NCBI RefSeq assembly: GCF_029959445.1
Contig: NZ_JASCOR010000031.1
Coordinates: 1-34,231 of the forward strand
Source of the DNA: Stenotrophomonas sp. PS02298
GTDB taxonomy: Bacteria > Pseudomonadota > Gammaproteobacteria > Xanthomonadales > Xanthomonadaceae
DNA length: 34,231 nucleotides
Reading direction: 5' to 3'
A program made the position numbers and the translations under genes. Of this stretch, positions 16,413 to 25,442 are shown piece by piece. The notes under the pieces were generated by a model, which searched no databases, had not been told where the DNA came from, and worked only from the letters and a program-made list of their open reading frames with translations. Within the stretch, counting starts at the first letter, position 1. Every line of letters begins with the position of its first letter.

Positions 16413-17621
16413 ATGGCCCGTCCTGACATCCACGACCGCATCCACGCCCAGCGCAAGCTGCGGCTTGCCCAGGGCCGCATCCGCACCCGGCGCAGCATCA
16501 GCCGCCGCGACGGAGTGCGTTTGGAACTGGACGGGCGCTGGTTGACCGGCTTCTGCAGCAATGACTACCTCGGCCTGTCGCAACAGTTCGAGGTGATCGC
16601 CGCGCTGCAGGACGCCGCCGGCCGCGAAGGCGCCGGCAGCACCGCCTCGCACCTGGTCTGTGGCCACCACAGCGTGCATGAGCAGCTGGAACGCGAGATG
16701 GCCGACTGGCTCGGCTATCCGCGCGCCCTGCTGTTCGACAGCGGCTTCATGGCCAACCTGGCCGTGCAGCAGGCGCTGCTGAGCGAAGAAACCGATATCT
16801 GCGTGCAGGACCGGCTCAACCACGCCAGCCTGCTCGATGCCAGCCGCCTGGCCGGCTGCCGCCTGCGCCGCTATCCACACCTGGACAGCGAAGGCGCCAT
16901 GCGCCAACTCAAGAACACCGCCGATGGCGCCGCCATGCTGGTCACCGACGGTGTCTTCAGCATGGATGGCGACATCGCCCCGCTGCGCTCGCTGTCGCTG
17001 GTGGCACGCATGCAGGAGGCGCTGTTCTATGTGGACGACGCCCACGGCATTGGTGTGATCGGCGAACACGGCCGCGGCTGCGTCGCCGATGCCGGCCTGG
17101 GCGTGAAGGAAGTTCCGCTGCAGCTGGCCACCCTGGGCAAGGCGCTGGGTAGCCACGGCGCGGTGGTTGTGGGCGAAGACGCGCTGATCCAGCACCTGGC
17201 CGAAACCGCACGCCCTTACATTTACACCACCGCCCTGCCGGCGGCGCAGGCTGCCGCCTCGCTGGCAGCGGTGAAGCTGGCGCGTCGCGACCATTGGCGC
17301 CGCGACAAACTCACCGAACTGATCGCCAGTTTCCGCGAGGGCGCGCGCCGCAACGGGCTGGAGCTGATGGCCTCGGAAACCCCGATCCAACCGCTGCTGT
17401 GCGGCGACGAAGCCACGGTGATGGCCTTGTCGGCGACGCTGGAGCAGTCCGGTTTCCTGGTCAGCGCGATCCGTCCGCCGACCGTGCCCGAAGGCAAGGC
17501 GCGCCTGCGCGTGACCTTGTCCGCGCTGCATACCCTCGAGCAGGTCAAGGCGCTGGTAGACGCCATCGCCAAGGCCCGCGATGTGGTGCTGTACCAGAAG
17601 TCCCTGAACACTGTTGCCTGA
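16413..17621 (+). CDS. bioF: 8-amino-7-oxononanoate synthase BioF
   Basis: The 402-residue PLP enzyme condenses pimeloyl-ACP with L-alanine to give KAPA, the first committed ring-side step of biotin synthesis. Alpha-oxoamine synthase marks are [58 protein letters not shown] and the PLP lysine in [10 protein letters not shown] (K243). I chose the ATG at 16413 (MARPDIHDR), where family similarity begins; ATG at 16401 is possible. No clear ribosome binding site is seen. bioH follows after 17 bases. Confidence 0.97.
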   Translation: MARPDIHDRIHAQRKLRLAQGRIRTRRSISRRDGVRLELDGRWLTGFCSNDYLGLSQQFEVIAALQDAAGREGAGSTASHLVCGHHSVHEQLEREMADWLGYPRALLFDSGFMANLAVQQALLSEETDICVQDRLNHASLLDASRLAGCRLRRYPHLDSEGAMRQLKNTADGAAMLVTDGVFSMDGDIAPLRSLSLVARMQEALFYVDDAHGIGVIGEHGRGCVADAGLGVKEVPLQLATLGKALGSHGAVVVGEDALIQHLAETARPYIYTTALPAAQAAASLAAVKLARRDHWRRDKLTELIASFREGARRNGLELMASETPIQPLLCGDEATVMALSATLEQSGFLVSAIRPPTVPEGKARLRVTLSALHTLEQVKALVDAIAKARDVVLYQKSLNTVA

Positions 17622-17638
17622 GAACCGGTTGTAACGCC

Positions 17639-18406
17639 ATGCATATCCACGTCACCGGCAGCGGCCCGGCATTGGTCCTGATCCACGGCTGGGCACTGCA
17701 TGGCGGCATCTTCGCGCCGCTGGTGGAACGGCTAGCGCCGCACTTCGAGCTGCACGTGGTCGACCTGCCCGGGCATGGCCACAGCCGCGACGACGCCACG
17801 CCCTTGCGCTTGCCCTACCTGGTCAATGCCATCGCCAGCGCCACCCCGGCAGCGGTGTGGTGCGGCTGGTCGCTGGGCGGGCTGGTCGCCCTGCATGGCG
17901 CGGCCACGTTGCCGCAGGTGCGCGGGCTGGCAATGCTGGCAGCGACGCCACGCTTCGTCCGCGACGCCGATTGGCCAGATGCGGTGGAGCCGGTGGTGTT
18001 CGAGCAGTTCGGCCGCGATCTGGAACAGGACTACCGCGGCACCCTGGAGCGCTTCCTCGCCTTGGACGTGATGGGCTCGCAGCACGCCCGCAGCGAGCTG
18101 CGCACCCTGCGCGATGCCCTAGTCGAACGTGGCGAACCGGCCCCGCGCGCCCTGCACGAAGGCCTGGCCCTGCTGGAGCGCAGCGACCTGCGCGGCAGTC
18201 TGCCCAGCCTGCACAAACCCGGCCTGTGGATAGGCGGCCAGCGCGACCGGCTGGTGCCGTCCAAGGCCATGCACCAGGCCGCCGCACTGGCGCCGGCAGG
18301 CCTGCACAACGCCCACACCATCGACGGTGGCGGCCACGCGCCATTCCTCGGCCATGCCGATCACGTTGCCGGGCTGCTGCAACAGTTTGTTGCTGGCTGC
18401 GCGTGA
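17639..18406 (+). CDS. bioH: Pimeloyl-ACP methyl ester carboxylesterase BioH
   Basis: The 255-residue alpha/beta hydrolase removes the methyl group from pimeloyl-ACP methyl ester, ending the BioC-started chain elongation. LVLIHGWALHG forms the oxyanion region, GWSLGG holds the nucleophile S78, and D203 (GGQRDRLVP) and H233 (GGGHAPFLGH) complete the triad, at nearly the same spacing as in E. coli BioH. The length is typical. It lies 17 bases after bioF and is read in the same direction, between its pathway partners bioF and bioC. Confidence 0.96.
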   Translation: MHIHVTGSGPALVLIHGWALHGGIFAPLVERLAPHFELHVVDLPGHGHSRDDATPLRLPYLVNAIASATPAAVWCGWSLGGLVALHGAATLPQVRGLAMLAATPRFVRDADWPDAVEPVVFEQFGRDLEQDYRGTLERFLALDVMGSQHARSELRTLRDALVERGEPAPRALHEGLALLERSDLRGSLPSLHKPGLWIGGQRDRLVPSKAMHQAAALAPAGLHNAHTIDGGGHAPFLGHADHVAGLLQQFVAGCA

Positions 18407-18505
18407 GCGGTTACGCAGCCATTCGCGCTGGCTGGCCGATGATGTCGTCGGCTGCCTGAGCACCGCAGCGCTTCCCATCCCGAATTACGAAACCGAATCA
18501 CCGCC

Positions 18506-19393
18506 ATGTCTTCTCTGTTCGACCCCAAACACGTCCGCCGCGCCTTCTCGCGCGCCGCCAGCAGCTACCACGCCGCCGCCGTGCTGCAGCAGGAAGTGGC
18601 CAAGCGCCTGCTGGAGTCGCTGGACTACCTGGAAGACCGGCAACCGCAGGTGGTGTTGGACGTGGGCAGCGGCCCGGCCCATGCCACCGCGGCGATGAAG
18701 AAGCGCTGGCCCAAGGCGCAGGTGATCGCGCTGGACCTGGCCCTGCCGATGCTGGCCGAAGCCAAGAAGCAGGCTGGCTGGTGGCGCCCGTTCTCGCGCG
18801 TCTGCGCCGATGCCCGCGCCCTGCCGCTGGCCGACAACAGCGTCGACGTGATCTACAGCAACCTGTGCCTGCAGTGGGTGGAAGACCTGCCGGCGGTATT
18901 TGCCGGCTTCCGCCGCGTGCTCAAGCCCAATGGCCTGCTGGTCTGTTCAACGTTTGCCCACGACACGCTGGTGGAACTGCGCCAGGCATTTGCGCAGGCC
19001 GATGACACTTCGCATGTAAGCCACTTCGTGCAGATCGCCCAGTTCGGCGATGCCTTGATGATGGCTGGCTTCCGCGATCCGGTACTGGACCGCGACATGT
19101 TCACCCTGACCTACGACGACCTGCCAACGCTGATGCGCGAGCTCAAAGCCATTGGCGCCACCAACGCCATGCACAGCCGTCGCCACACGCTGACCGGGCG
19201 CAGCCGCTTTGCTGCTGCACGCGATGCTTACGAGCCGATGCGTCGCGCTGACGGCAAGCTGCCGAGCAGCTGGGAAGTGGTGTATGCGCATGCCTGGGCA
19301 CCGGCACCGGGCGCACCGATCCGTGAGCAGGGGCAGGACGTGGCGAGCGTGCCGCTGTCGGCCATTCCGATTCGGCGGAAGACGCAGGAATAA
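18506..19393 (+). CDS. bioC: Malonyl-ACP O-methyltransferase BioC
   Basis: The 295-residue SAM-dependent methyltransferase masks the free carboxyl of malonyl-ACP so that fatty-acid synthase can build pimelate. The N-terminus FDPKHVRRAFSRAASSYHAA is typical of BioC, the SAM motif is LDVGSGPA (51-58), followed by ALDLALPML and LPLADNSVDVIYSNLCLQWV. LKAIGATNAM and LTGRSRF toward the C-terminus also fit. The ATG lies 99 bases after bioH. The cluster ends here; two SMAG repeats follow. Confidence 0.96.
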   Translation: MSSLFDPKHVRRAFSRAASSYHAAAVLQQEVAKRLLESLDYLEDRQPQVVLDVGSGPAHATAAMKKRWPKAQVIALDLALPMLAEAKKQAGWWRPFSRVCADARALPLADNSVDVIYSNLCLQWVEDLPAVFAGFRRVLKPNGLLVCSTFAHDTLVELRQAFAQADDTSHVSHFVQIAQFGDALMMAGFRDPVLDRDMFTLTYDDLPTLMRELKAIGATNAMHSRRHTLTGRSRFAAARDAYEPMRRADGKLPSSWEVVYAHAWAPAPGAPIREQGQDVASVPLSAIPIRRKTQE

Positions 19394-19422
19394 GGATTCG
19401 GGACAAGGGCAGGTGCTGCTCC

Positions 19423-19537
19423 GTAGTGCCGAGCCATGCTCGGCAGGGGCTTTACCAGCGAAAGACTGCCCTCACCCCAACCCCTCTCCCGCAGGCGGGA
19501 GAGGGGCTAAAGCCGTAGTGCCGAGCCATGCTCGGCA
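19423..19537 (+). repeat. Two direct SMAG/GTAG palindromes flanking another repeat
   Basis: Copies at 19423-19445 and 19515-19537 both read GTAGTGCCGAGCCATGCTCG. Between them, 19469-19510 holds a relative of the CCCTCCCC family (ACCCCTCTCCC GCAG GCGGGAGAGGGG style hairpin, followed by CTAA). The block fills the gap between the converging bioC and sanA-like genes and may end both transcripts. Confidence 0.88.
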
Positions 19538-19572
19538 GGGGCACTACAGACAACCCATCGGACAGCGCGTCA

Positions 19573-19593
19573 GCTTCGCGGCTTACGCCGCTC
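19573..19593. repeat. Short repeat GCTTCGCGGCTKACGCCGCTC, copy 1
   Basis: GCTTCGCGGCTTACGCCGCTC here matches 34118-34138 except for one base. It can form a small hairpin around GCGGC / GCCGC. Both copies lie next to SMAG repeats just after coding regions. Confidence 0.6.
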
Positions 19594-19617
19594 CTACAAA
19601 TGCAGTTTCTTCACCGC

Positions 19618-20226
19618 TCAAGCCCCTTTTACAAACAGGTCGCGGTGGAAGAAATAGACTTCCTGCAGCAGGAAACGCCAGCTGGTGTGGAAACTGCGGA
19701 AGCGCGTGCTCGGTGTGGATGACGCCAGCGCATCAATCCCCAACTCCTTCGATAGACGCAGCGCGCGCGCCATGTGCAGCGGGTCGCTGACCACGATCAC
19801 CTTGTGCATGTCGTGCTTGGCCATGACCTGCTTGGCTTCAACCAGATTCTGCCGGGTGGTGCGCGAGCGGGTTTCGATCAGGATGTCCTTGCCCGGAACC
19901 TTCTGCTTCAGTGCATAACGCCGCGCCACCTGTGATTCGGAAAAACGCGCGCCCGTGCCGCCAAAGCCACCGGTGAAAATCAACTTCGGTGCATAGCCCT
20001 GCCGGTACAGGTCCAGGCCATGGCGGATGCGCTCTTCAAATACCGGCGAAGGCTTGGCGTCATAGGCCGCAGCACCGAGCACGATGATGGCATCGGCAGG
20101 TGCGGCCTGGTCACGGTCACCTACCCAGATGATCCACGCCGCCACGCCCAGCAGCCACAACAGCAGCAACACACACAAGCGCCACACCCAGCCCATCAAC
20201 CCTGTGCGCCGAACCGCTGCCTTCAT
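19618..20226 (-). CDS. SanA/YdcF-like DUF218 membrane protein
   Basis: The 202-residue protein has one N-terminal transmembrane helix (about 13-34, rich in leucine and tryptophan), then a DUF218 domain expected in the periplasm. Domain marks are ADAIIVLGAAAYDAKPSPVF, ETRSRTTRQNLVEAKQVM and KVIVVSDPLHMARALRLSK. SanA-type proteins influence envelope barrier function and vancomycin sensitivity in enterics; the biochemical activity is not settled. I chose the ATG at 20226, which overlaps the stop of the upstream dehydratase gene (ATGA); the longer frame would lie within that gene. The two are probably co-translated. Confidence 0.88.
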   Translation of the reverse strand: MKAAVRRTGLMGWVWRLCVLLLLWLLGVAAWIIWVGDRDQAAPADAIIVLGAAAYDAKPSPVFEERIRHGLDLYRQGYAPKLIFTGGFGGTGARFSESQVARRYALKQKVPGKDILIETRSRTTRQNLVEAKQVMAKHDMHKVIVVSDPLHMARALRLSKELGIDALASSTPSTRFRSFHTSWRFLLQEVYFFHRDLFVKGA

Positions 20227-21185
20227 GCCTGCACCCAGGGCAAGGCATCCAGATCCACATTGCCACCGGACAACACCAGCCCCACCGTGCGCCCGGCAAA
20301 ACGCTGCGGCTGGGACAGCACGGCCGCCAGGGTGATCGCCGAGGACGGCTCGACGGTCTGCTTCATCACCTGCCAGATCAAGCGCATCGCAGCCACGGTA
20401 TCGGCATCGTCCACGCTGATCACCTGTGCCGCGCCGTGCAGCAACGCGAAATTGGGCGCACCCAGCGCACCGCGCAGGCCATCGCACAGTGTGTCGGGCA
20501 CGAAATCGATCAATCGCTCACCCGCCGCCAGCGAACGCGCGGTGTCTGCAGCCCCGGCCGGCTCGGCCAGTACCAGCTCGCAGTTCGGCAGCAGCTGCTG
20601 CATCGCCAGCAGGGTGCCTGCGGCCAATCCTCCACCGCCTACCGGCACCACCAGTACATCCAGTTGCGTTCCGGCCTGGCGAATCAGTTCGAGCACGGCA
20701 GTGCCCTGCCCGGCGATGACCCGCGGGTCGGTATAGGGGTGAACCAGCGTCGCCCCGGTTTCGCGCTGCACGCGCAGGCACTCGGCTTCGCGCGCGGCCT
20801 GGGTGGGTGCACAGCGCCAGAGGGTGGCCTGGTTGCGCTCGATATTGGCCAGCTTGGCCGCCACCGCACCCTCGGGCACCACCACATGGCAGGGAACTCC
20901 GCGCGAGCGCGCCGCCAAGGCCAGTGCGGCACCGTGGTTGCCCGAAGAATGTGTCACCACACCGTGACTCGCGTGCTCCACATCCAGCGACCACACCGCG
21001 TTGCAGGCCCCGCGGAACTTGAACGCGCCGCTGCGCTGCAGGTGTTCAGCCTTGAAGTGCAGGCTGGCGCCGGCCAGTGCATCCAGCGTGCGTGAGCGCA
21101 GCACCGGGGTGACCGTCGCATGGGCGGCAATCCGCGCCGCTGCTGCCAGAACCTCGGCAAATCCGGGCAAAGGAAGTTCATTCAT
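20223..21185 (-). CDS. Serine/threonine dehydratase-like PLP enzyme (fold type II)
   Basis: The 320-residue protein belongs to the threonine dehydratase/serine racemase family. The PLP lysine is K56 in GAFKFRGA, the substrate loop is SSGNHG (80-85), the phosphate-binding glycine loop is VPVGGGGLAAG (183-186), and SGGN (about 306-309) lies near the C-terminus. There is no C-terminal regulatory ACT domain, so it resembles catabolic dehydratases or serine racemases rather than biosynthetic IlvA. The exact substrate cannot be told. It overlaps the downstream DUF218 gene by four bases. Confidence 0.9.
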   Translation of the reverse strand: MNELPLPGFAEVLAAAARIAAHATVTPVLRSRTLDALAGASLHFKAEHLQRSGAFKFRGACNAVWSLDVEHASHGVVTHSSGNHGAALALAARSRGVPCHVVVPEGAVAAKLANIERNQATLWRCAPTQAAREAECLRVQRETGATLVHPYTDPRVIAGQGTAVLELIRQAGTQLDVLVVPVGGGGLAAGTLLAMQQLLPNCELVLAEPAGAADTARSLAAGERLIDFVPDTLCDGLRGALGAPNFALLHGAAQVISVDDADTVAAMRLIWQVMKQTVEPSSAITLAAVLSQPQRFAGRTVGLVLSGGNVDLDALPWVQA

Positions 21186-21329
21186 GGTGAAAGGTTAGCC
21201 CAGGCCCCGGGCCTGCGACCATCTCATCTGCGCACACGTTGTATGTTCAGCCATGTAGATGCGAATTAAGGGCCGATTCAACGCCATGGCCCGAAGCTGG
21301 CTGCCATACCCACGAGGGGGGGATTTCTC

Positions 21330-21953
21330 ATGATCAAGCGCCTGATTGTTTCCACCGGCCTGCTGTTGGGCCTGTCTGGCTGTGCCACGTACGACTACGT
21401 AGGCGGCGGTTCGGGCGGCTATTACCACGGCTCTCCCTCGGTACAGTACAGCTATCCCTATGGCTATCCGAACAGTGGCTACGGCTACGGCGGTTACGGC
21501 TATGGCAGTGGCTATTACGGCTACGGCAACTACGGCTACCCGGTCTACCGCCCCAACTACAACCGGCCGCGCCCGCCGTATCACGGCAATGGTTCGCGTC
21601 CGCCGGGCAATGGCAACGGCCATGGCCCGCGCCCGGGCGGTGGCGGCGACCACAACCATGGCGGCAACGGTCCACGCCCGCCGGGCAACGGCAATGGTGG
21701 CAACGACGGCCGGCCGACCCGCCCGCCACCGGTGAACGGCGGCGGCAACAAGTCGCCGTGGCGCAACCTGGACAACCTGAACCGGCCGCCGCCGCGTGCC
21801 AACAACCAGCCGATGCAGCGCGCCCAGCCCATGCAGCAGGCGATGCAGCGGCCTCAGCCTGCAGCGCGTCCGGCTATTCAGGCACGGCCGATGCCGGCCC
21901 GACAGCCGTCACAAACCCGGCAACCGAACGGCGCCCGTATCCAGGAACGATAA
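21330..21953 (+). CDS. Gly/Tyr- and Pro/Asn-rich predicted lipoprotein
   Basis: The 207-residue protein has a lipoprotein signal: MIKRLIVSTGLLLGLSGCAT, with a lipobox LSGC and the modified cysteine at 18. It then shows three low-complexity zones: Gly/Tyr-rich (about 25-75, GYGYGGYGYGSGYYGYG), Pro/Gly/Asn/His-rich (about 80-140, with RPPGNGNG repeats) and Gln/Met/Pro-rich (about 155-200, with PMQRAQPMQQAM). A strong ribosome binding site (GAGGGGGGG) precedes the ATG. No enzymatic domain is seen. It is probably anchored in the outer membrane as an unstructured, surface-exposed protein; the function is unknown. Confidence 0.8.
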   Translation: MIKRLIVSTGLLLGLSGCATYDYVGGGSGGYYHGSPSVQYSYPYGYPNSGYGYGGYGYGSGYYGYGNYGYPVYRPNYNRPRPPYHGNGSRPPGNGNGHGPRPGGGGDHNHGGNGPRPPGNGNGGNDGRPTRPPPVNGGGNKSPWRNLDNLNRPPPRANNQPMQRAQPMQQAMQRPQPAARPAIQARPMPARQPSQTRQPNGARIQER

Positions 21954-22445
21954 AAAGGTTGCAATTGGCGCAAATGCAGGCATTCTTGGCCCTACGGGTG
22001 ACCGCTTGCGTCGCATAGTGACCCAAACCGGTCTCGCCCAGACAGTTCAATGTCGATGTCCGCCAGGAAATCTGGATCCCCCCTGTTCCGGCCCTGTCGG
22101 ACATCGGCGCCTAATAAAGACAAAGCCCCGGCCTAGGCCGGGGCTTTGTCTTTCAACGCTTTCCCGCCAAGGCGGGCCTTGCTGGACTGCAAGGCCGGTA
22201 GTCCCCCGACTACCGGCCCCCTGCTACCCCAACGTACGCTTCGGTCGGCCCCTGTTCCAATTCCGACCTTGTTGCGCCTATGTCGCATGCCACGCTGGGT
22301 GCAATGTATTAACTGCAGGTTGCGTGCCAACTTTAGGGTTGATGCGTACCGGATTGCGCTTGGCAGTAAAATCACCACATACGCCGTCACATCGTGGGAA
22401 ATACCCATCTGACGGACTTCACACTTTCTGACCGATCTCACGTCC
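21954..22445. other. Intergenic region of about 490 bases with a terminator and serial hairpins
   Basis: No gene was found. The left part (21954-22110) shows no clear feature. A perfect 38-base palindrome at 22116-22153 ends transcription. Next come three GC-rich stems whose arms overlap: 22163-22168/22171-22176, 22175-22182/22189-22196 and 22193-22202/22209-22218. The remaining 225 bases before mnmG must contain its promoter and leader, but I could not pick hexamers with confidence. Confidence 0.6.
22116..22153. terminator. Bidirectional intrinsic terminator (38-base perfect palindrome)
   Basis: AAAGACAAAGCCCCGGCC is followed by TA and its complement, ending GGGGCTTTGTCTTT. The GC core is bounded by A-rich and T-rich arms on each side, so it can terminate on both strands. 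It follows the lipoprotein gene by about 160 bases. Confidence 0.9.
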
Positions 22446-24335
22446 ATGAGCGACTCCTTCTACCGTTACGACGTCATCGTCATTGGCGGCGGCCACGCTG
22501 GCACCGAAGCGGCGCTGGCTGCAGCGCGCGGCGGCGCCCGCACCCTGCTGCTGACCCACAACGTCGAAACCGTCGGCGCGATGAGCTGCAACCCCGCCAT
22601 CGGCGGCATTGGCAAGGGTCACCTGGTCAAGGAGATCGATGCGCTCGGCGGGGCGATGGCGCATGCCGCCGATCGCGCCGGCATCCAGTGGCGCACACTC
22701 AATGCCTCCAAGGGCCCGGCCGTACGCGCCACCCGCTGCCAGGCCGACCGCAACCTGTACCGGATGGCGATCCGCGGCATCGTCGAGTCGCAGCCGAACC
22801 TGACCGTATTCCAGGCAGCCGTCGATGATCTGGTGATTGAAGGCGACGCCGTGCGTGGCGCCATCACCCAGACCGGACTGACCTTCCACGCTGCTGCAGT
22901 CGTGCTCACCGCCGGCACCTTCCTCGCCGGCAAGATCCATATCGGCGAAACCCAATACACCGCGGGCCGCATGGGCGACCCGCCAGCGACCACGCTGGCC
23001 GCGCGCCTGCGCGAGCGCCCGTTCGTCATTGATCGCCTGAAGACCGGCACTCCGCCGCGCATCGACGGCCGTTCGCTGGATTACAGCGTGATGGACGAGC
23101 AGCCCGGCGACGATCCGCTGCCTGTGATGTCCTACCTTGGCGACGTCAGCGAGCATCCGCAGCAGGTCAGCTGCTGGATCACCCATACCAGTGAGCGCAC
23201 CCACGACATCATCCGTGGCGCACTGCACCGTTCGCCGCTGTACAGCGGCCAGATCGAAGGCATCGGCCCACGTTACTGCCCGTCGATCGAAGACAAGGTA
23301 GTGCGTTTCGCCGAGAAGGACAGCCACCAGATCTTCGTCGAGCCCGAAGGCCTGGACGTGGTGGAGATCTATCCGAACGGCATTTCCACCTCGCTGCCGT
23401 TCGACGTGCAGCTGGAACTGGTGCGCAGCATCCGTGGCTTCGAGCAGGCGCACATCACCCGCCCCGGCTACGCCATCGAATACGACTTCTTCGATCCGCG
23501 CGGCCTGAAGAACACGCTGGAAACCCGTCAGGTCAACGGCCTGTTCTTCGCCGGCCAGATCAACGGCACCACCGGTTATGAAGAAGCCGGCGCGCAGGGC
23601 CTGCTGGCCGGCATCAATGCCGCGCTGTTCGTACAGGGCAAGGACGGCTGGTGCCCACGTCGCGATGAAGCCTATATCGGCGTGCTGGTCGACGACCTGA
23701 TCACCCACGGCACCAGCGAGCCCTACCGCATGTTCACCAGCCGCGCCGAGTACCGGCTGCAGCTGCGCGAAGACAATGCCGATACCCGCCTGACCCCGAC
23801 CGGTCGCGAGCTGGGTCTGGTCGATGACCGCCGCTGGTCCGCGTTTGAAACCAAGCAGGCCGCCGTCGCCAACGAAAGCGCACGCCTGCGTGGCATCTGG
23901 GCGACGCCAGGCAATGCACTGGGCCGCGAAGTCGCCGAAGCCACCGGCGTGGCAGTCAGCCGCGAAACCAATGTGCTGGACCTGATCAAGCGCCCGGAAC
24001 TGGATTACGCCAAGTTGATGCAGGTGCCCTCACTCGGACCGGGCGTCGATGATGCGCGCGTGGCCGAGCAGGTGGAGATCAGCGTCAAGTACGCCGGCTA
24101 TCTGGACCGCCAGCGCGAAGAAATCGAACGCCAGCAGCGGCACGAGAACACTGCGATTGTCGAAGGCTTCGACTTCGCCTCGGTACGTGGCTTGTCTGCC
24201 GAGGCATTGCAGAAACTGGAGCGCGTACGTCCGCAGACCATCGGTCAGGCACAGCGTATTCCAGGCATGACGCCGGCAGCGATTTCACTGCTGCTGGTGC
24301 ATCTGGAGCGGGCGCGACGCGGCAAGGTGGCTTGA
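22446..24335 (+). CDS. mnmG: tRNA uridine 5-carboxymethylaminomethyl modification enzyme MnmG (GidA)
   Basis: The 629-residue FAD enzyme works with MnmE to modify the wobble uridine of tRNAs reading split codon boxes. The FAD-binding motif [14 protein letters not shown] (10-23) is followed by [47 protein letters not shown] with the conserved catalytic-region cysteine, and [19 protein letters not shown]. The C-terminal helical domain, which contacts MnmE and tRNA, is complete ([20 protein letters not shown]). The length matches the family (about 630). mnmE is not adjacent here. Confidence 0.98.
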   Translation: MSDSFYRYDVIVIGGGHAGTEAALAAARGGARTLLLTHNVETVGAMSCNPAIGGIGKGHLVKEIDALGGAMAHAADRAGIQWRTLNASKGPAVRATRCQADRNLYRMAIRGIVESQPNLTVFQAAVDDLVIEGDAVRGAITQTGLTFHAAAVVLTAGTFLAGKIHIGETQYTAGRMGDPPATTLAARLRERPFVIDRLKTGTPPRIDGRSLDYSVMDEQPGDDPLPVMSYLGDVSEHPQQVSCWITHTSERTHDIIRGALHRSPLYSGQIEGIGPRYCPSIEDKVVRFAEKDSHQIFVEPEGLDVVEIYPNGISTSLPFDVQLELVRSIRGFEQAHITRPGYAIEYDFFDPRGLKNTLETRQVNGLFFAGQINGTTGYEEAGAQGLLAGINAALFVQGKDGWCPRRDEAYIGVLVDDLITHGTSEPYRMFTSRAEYRLQLREDNADTRLTPTGRELGLVDDRRWSAFETKQAAVANESARLRGIWATPGNALGREVAEATGVAVSRETNVLDLIKRPELDYAKLMQVPSLGPGVDDARVAEQVEISVKYAGYLDRQREEIERQQRHENTAIVEGFDFASVRGLSAEALQKLERVRPQTIGQAQRIPGMTPAAISLLLVHLERARRGKVA

Positions 24336-24374
24336 GTTTTTGATTTGGGTTGTTGGTGAGAGCTTAGAAGCTCT

Positions 24375-24502
24375 ACCCCTCCCCAATCCTCCCCTGCGCT
24401 ATGCGCAAGGGAGGGAGCAGAGGCGGCGCCCTACCAACTGAATGAACACGCGAAACAACCCCCTCCCTTGCGCCGAAGGCGGAGGGGAGGGTTGGGGAGG
24501 GG
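24375..24502. repeat. Two facing copies of the CCCCTCCC/GGGGAGGG repeat
   Basis: The copy at 24375-24416 begins ACCCCTCCCCAATCCTCCCC, and that at 24459-24502 ends GGGGAGGGTTGGGGAGGGGT. They are inverted relative to each other, so the pair could form one large hairpin of about 130 bases between mnmG and the next gene. The second copy also lies inside an artificial upstream extension of the next reading frame. Confidence 0.8.
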
Positions 24503-24558
24503 TGCCTTTCGCGCGCACCCTGACTAGACTTCGTCTCCCGCTAAAGGAGCCGCAGAAT

Positions 24559-25377
24559 ATGGACATTCATCCGATCGACCCGGAAAAACGCCAAGCCGTA
24601 CTCGCCGCGCTGGAACAGATCGAACGTCAGCACGACGTACGCGTTTTGATGGCCTGCGAATCCGGCAGCCGCGGCTGGGGATTCTCGTCGCCGGACAGCG
24701 ACTACGATGCCCGCTTCATCTACGTCCATCGCCACCCTTGGTACCTGAGTGTCAACGAACGTACTGCCCCGGGTGAAGCACAACGCGATGTGATCGAGCT
24801 ACCCATCGATGACGAGCTGGATATCAGCGGTTGGGACCTGCGCAAAGCATTGCGCCTGGTCTCCAAGTCCAACCCAACCCTGTCCGAATGGCTGCGCTCA
24901 CCCATCCACTATCGCGGTGACGCTCAAGCCATCTCAGAACTGCAAGCCGCGGTACAGCAGTTTCACTCGCCTCTGGGCAGCTGGTGGCATTACTTCAACA
25001 TGGCCAGCGCCAATCATCGCGGCTATCTGAAAGGCGAGCGGGTGCGCACCAAGAAATACCTTTACGTGTTGCGGCCGTTGCTCGCCTGCCAATGGATAGA
25101 GAACGAGCCCACACCGCCGCCAATGGCTTTTGAGGACCTGCTCGATCGCCTGCTCCCCGAGGGCACTGTACGCAACGCCATTGATCAACTGCTGGCGACA
25201 AAGCGACGCAGCGCGGAGGTAGCCGATGGCCCTCGCATAGCCCTCATCAGCGACTACATTGATGCCGAGCTTGCGCGGCGTGGCAATACACCACCCCTGT
25301 TGACCGCAGGCCAAGGTGACGCCAACGCGCTTGACGAGCTTTTCAGACAAATGCTCATTGCCCACGCACCGCGCTAA
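24559..25377 (+). CDS. YcgL-like nucleotidyltransferase superfamily protein
   Basis: The 272-residue protein resembles the predicted nucleotidyltransferase family of B. subtilis YcgL. The fold signature is seen early: MACESGSRGWGFSSPDSDYD with the GS motif and the two acidic residues of DxD, followed by ARFIYV. DISGWDLRKALRLVSKSNPT and RTKKYLYVLRPLLACQWI are typical of this family. The ATG at 24559 follows an AAGGAG site by nine bases. A longer frame from 24442 would translate the repeat DNA and is rejected. Substrate and role are unknown. Confidence 0.87.
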   Translation: MDIHPIDPEKRQAVLAALEQIERQHDVRVLMACESGSRGWGFSSPDSDYDARFIYVHRHPWYLSVNERTAPGEAQRDVIELPIDDELDISGWDLRKALRLVSKSNPTLSEWLRSPIHYRGDAQAISELQAAVQQFHSPLGSWWHYFNMASANHRGYLKGERVRTKKYLYVLRPLLACQWIENEPTPPPMAFEDLLDRLLPEGTVRNAIDQLLATKRRSAEVADGPRIALISDYIDAELARRGNTPPLLTAGQGDANALDELFRQMLIAHAPR

Positions 25378-25442
25378 ATCCGCCTATAGGGCAACTGCGA
25401 CTATGATGCTGCTTGCCAAATTCGTTCCCCAAGGCGATCACC

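Noticed and set aside
16383..17531. Minus-strand frame of 382 codons opposite bioF
   Set aside because: It is a shadow of the GC-rich bioF sequence; bioF has all its catalytic motifs.
22419..23708. Minus-strand frame of 429 codons opposite mnmG
   Set aside because: It is a shadow frame; mnmG is complete and highly conserved on the plus strand.
24442..24558. Longer start for the nucleotidyltransferase gene
   Set aside because: The 39 extra codons translate a copy of the G-rich repeat, and an AAGGAG site marks the ATG at 24559.
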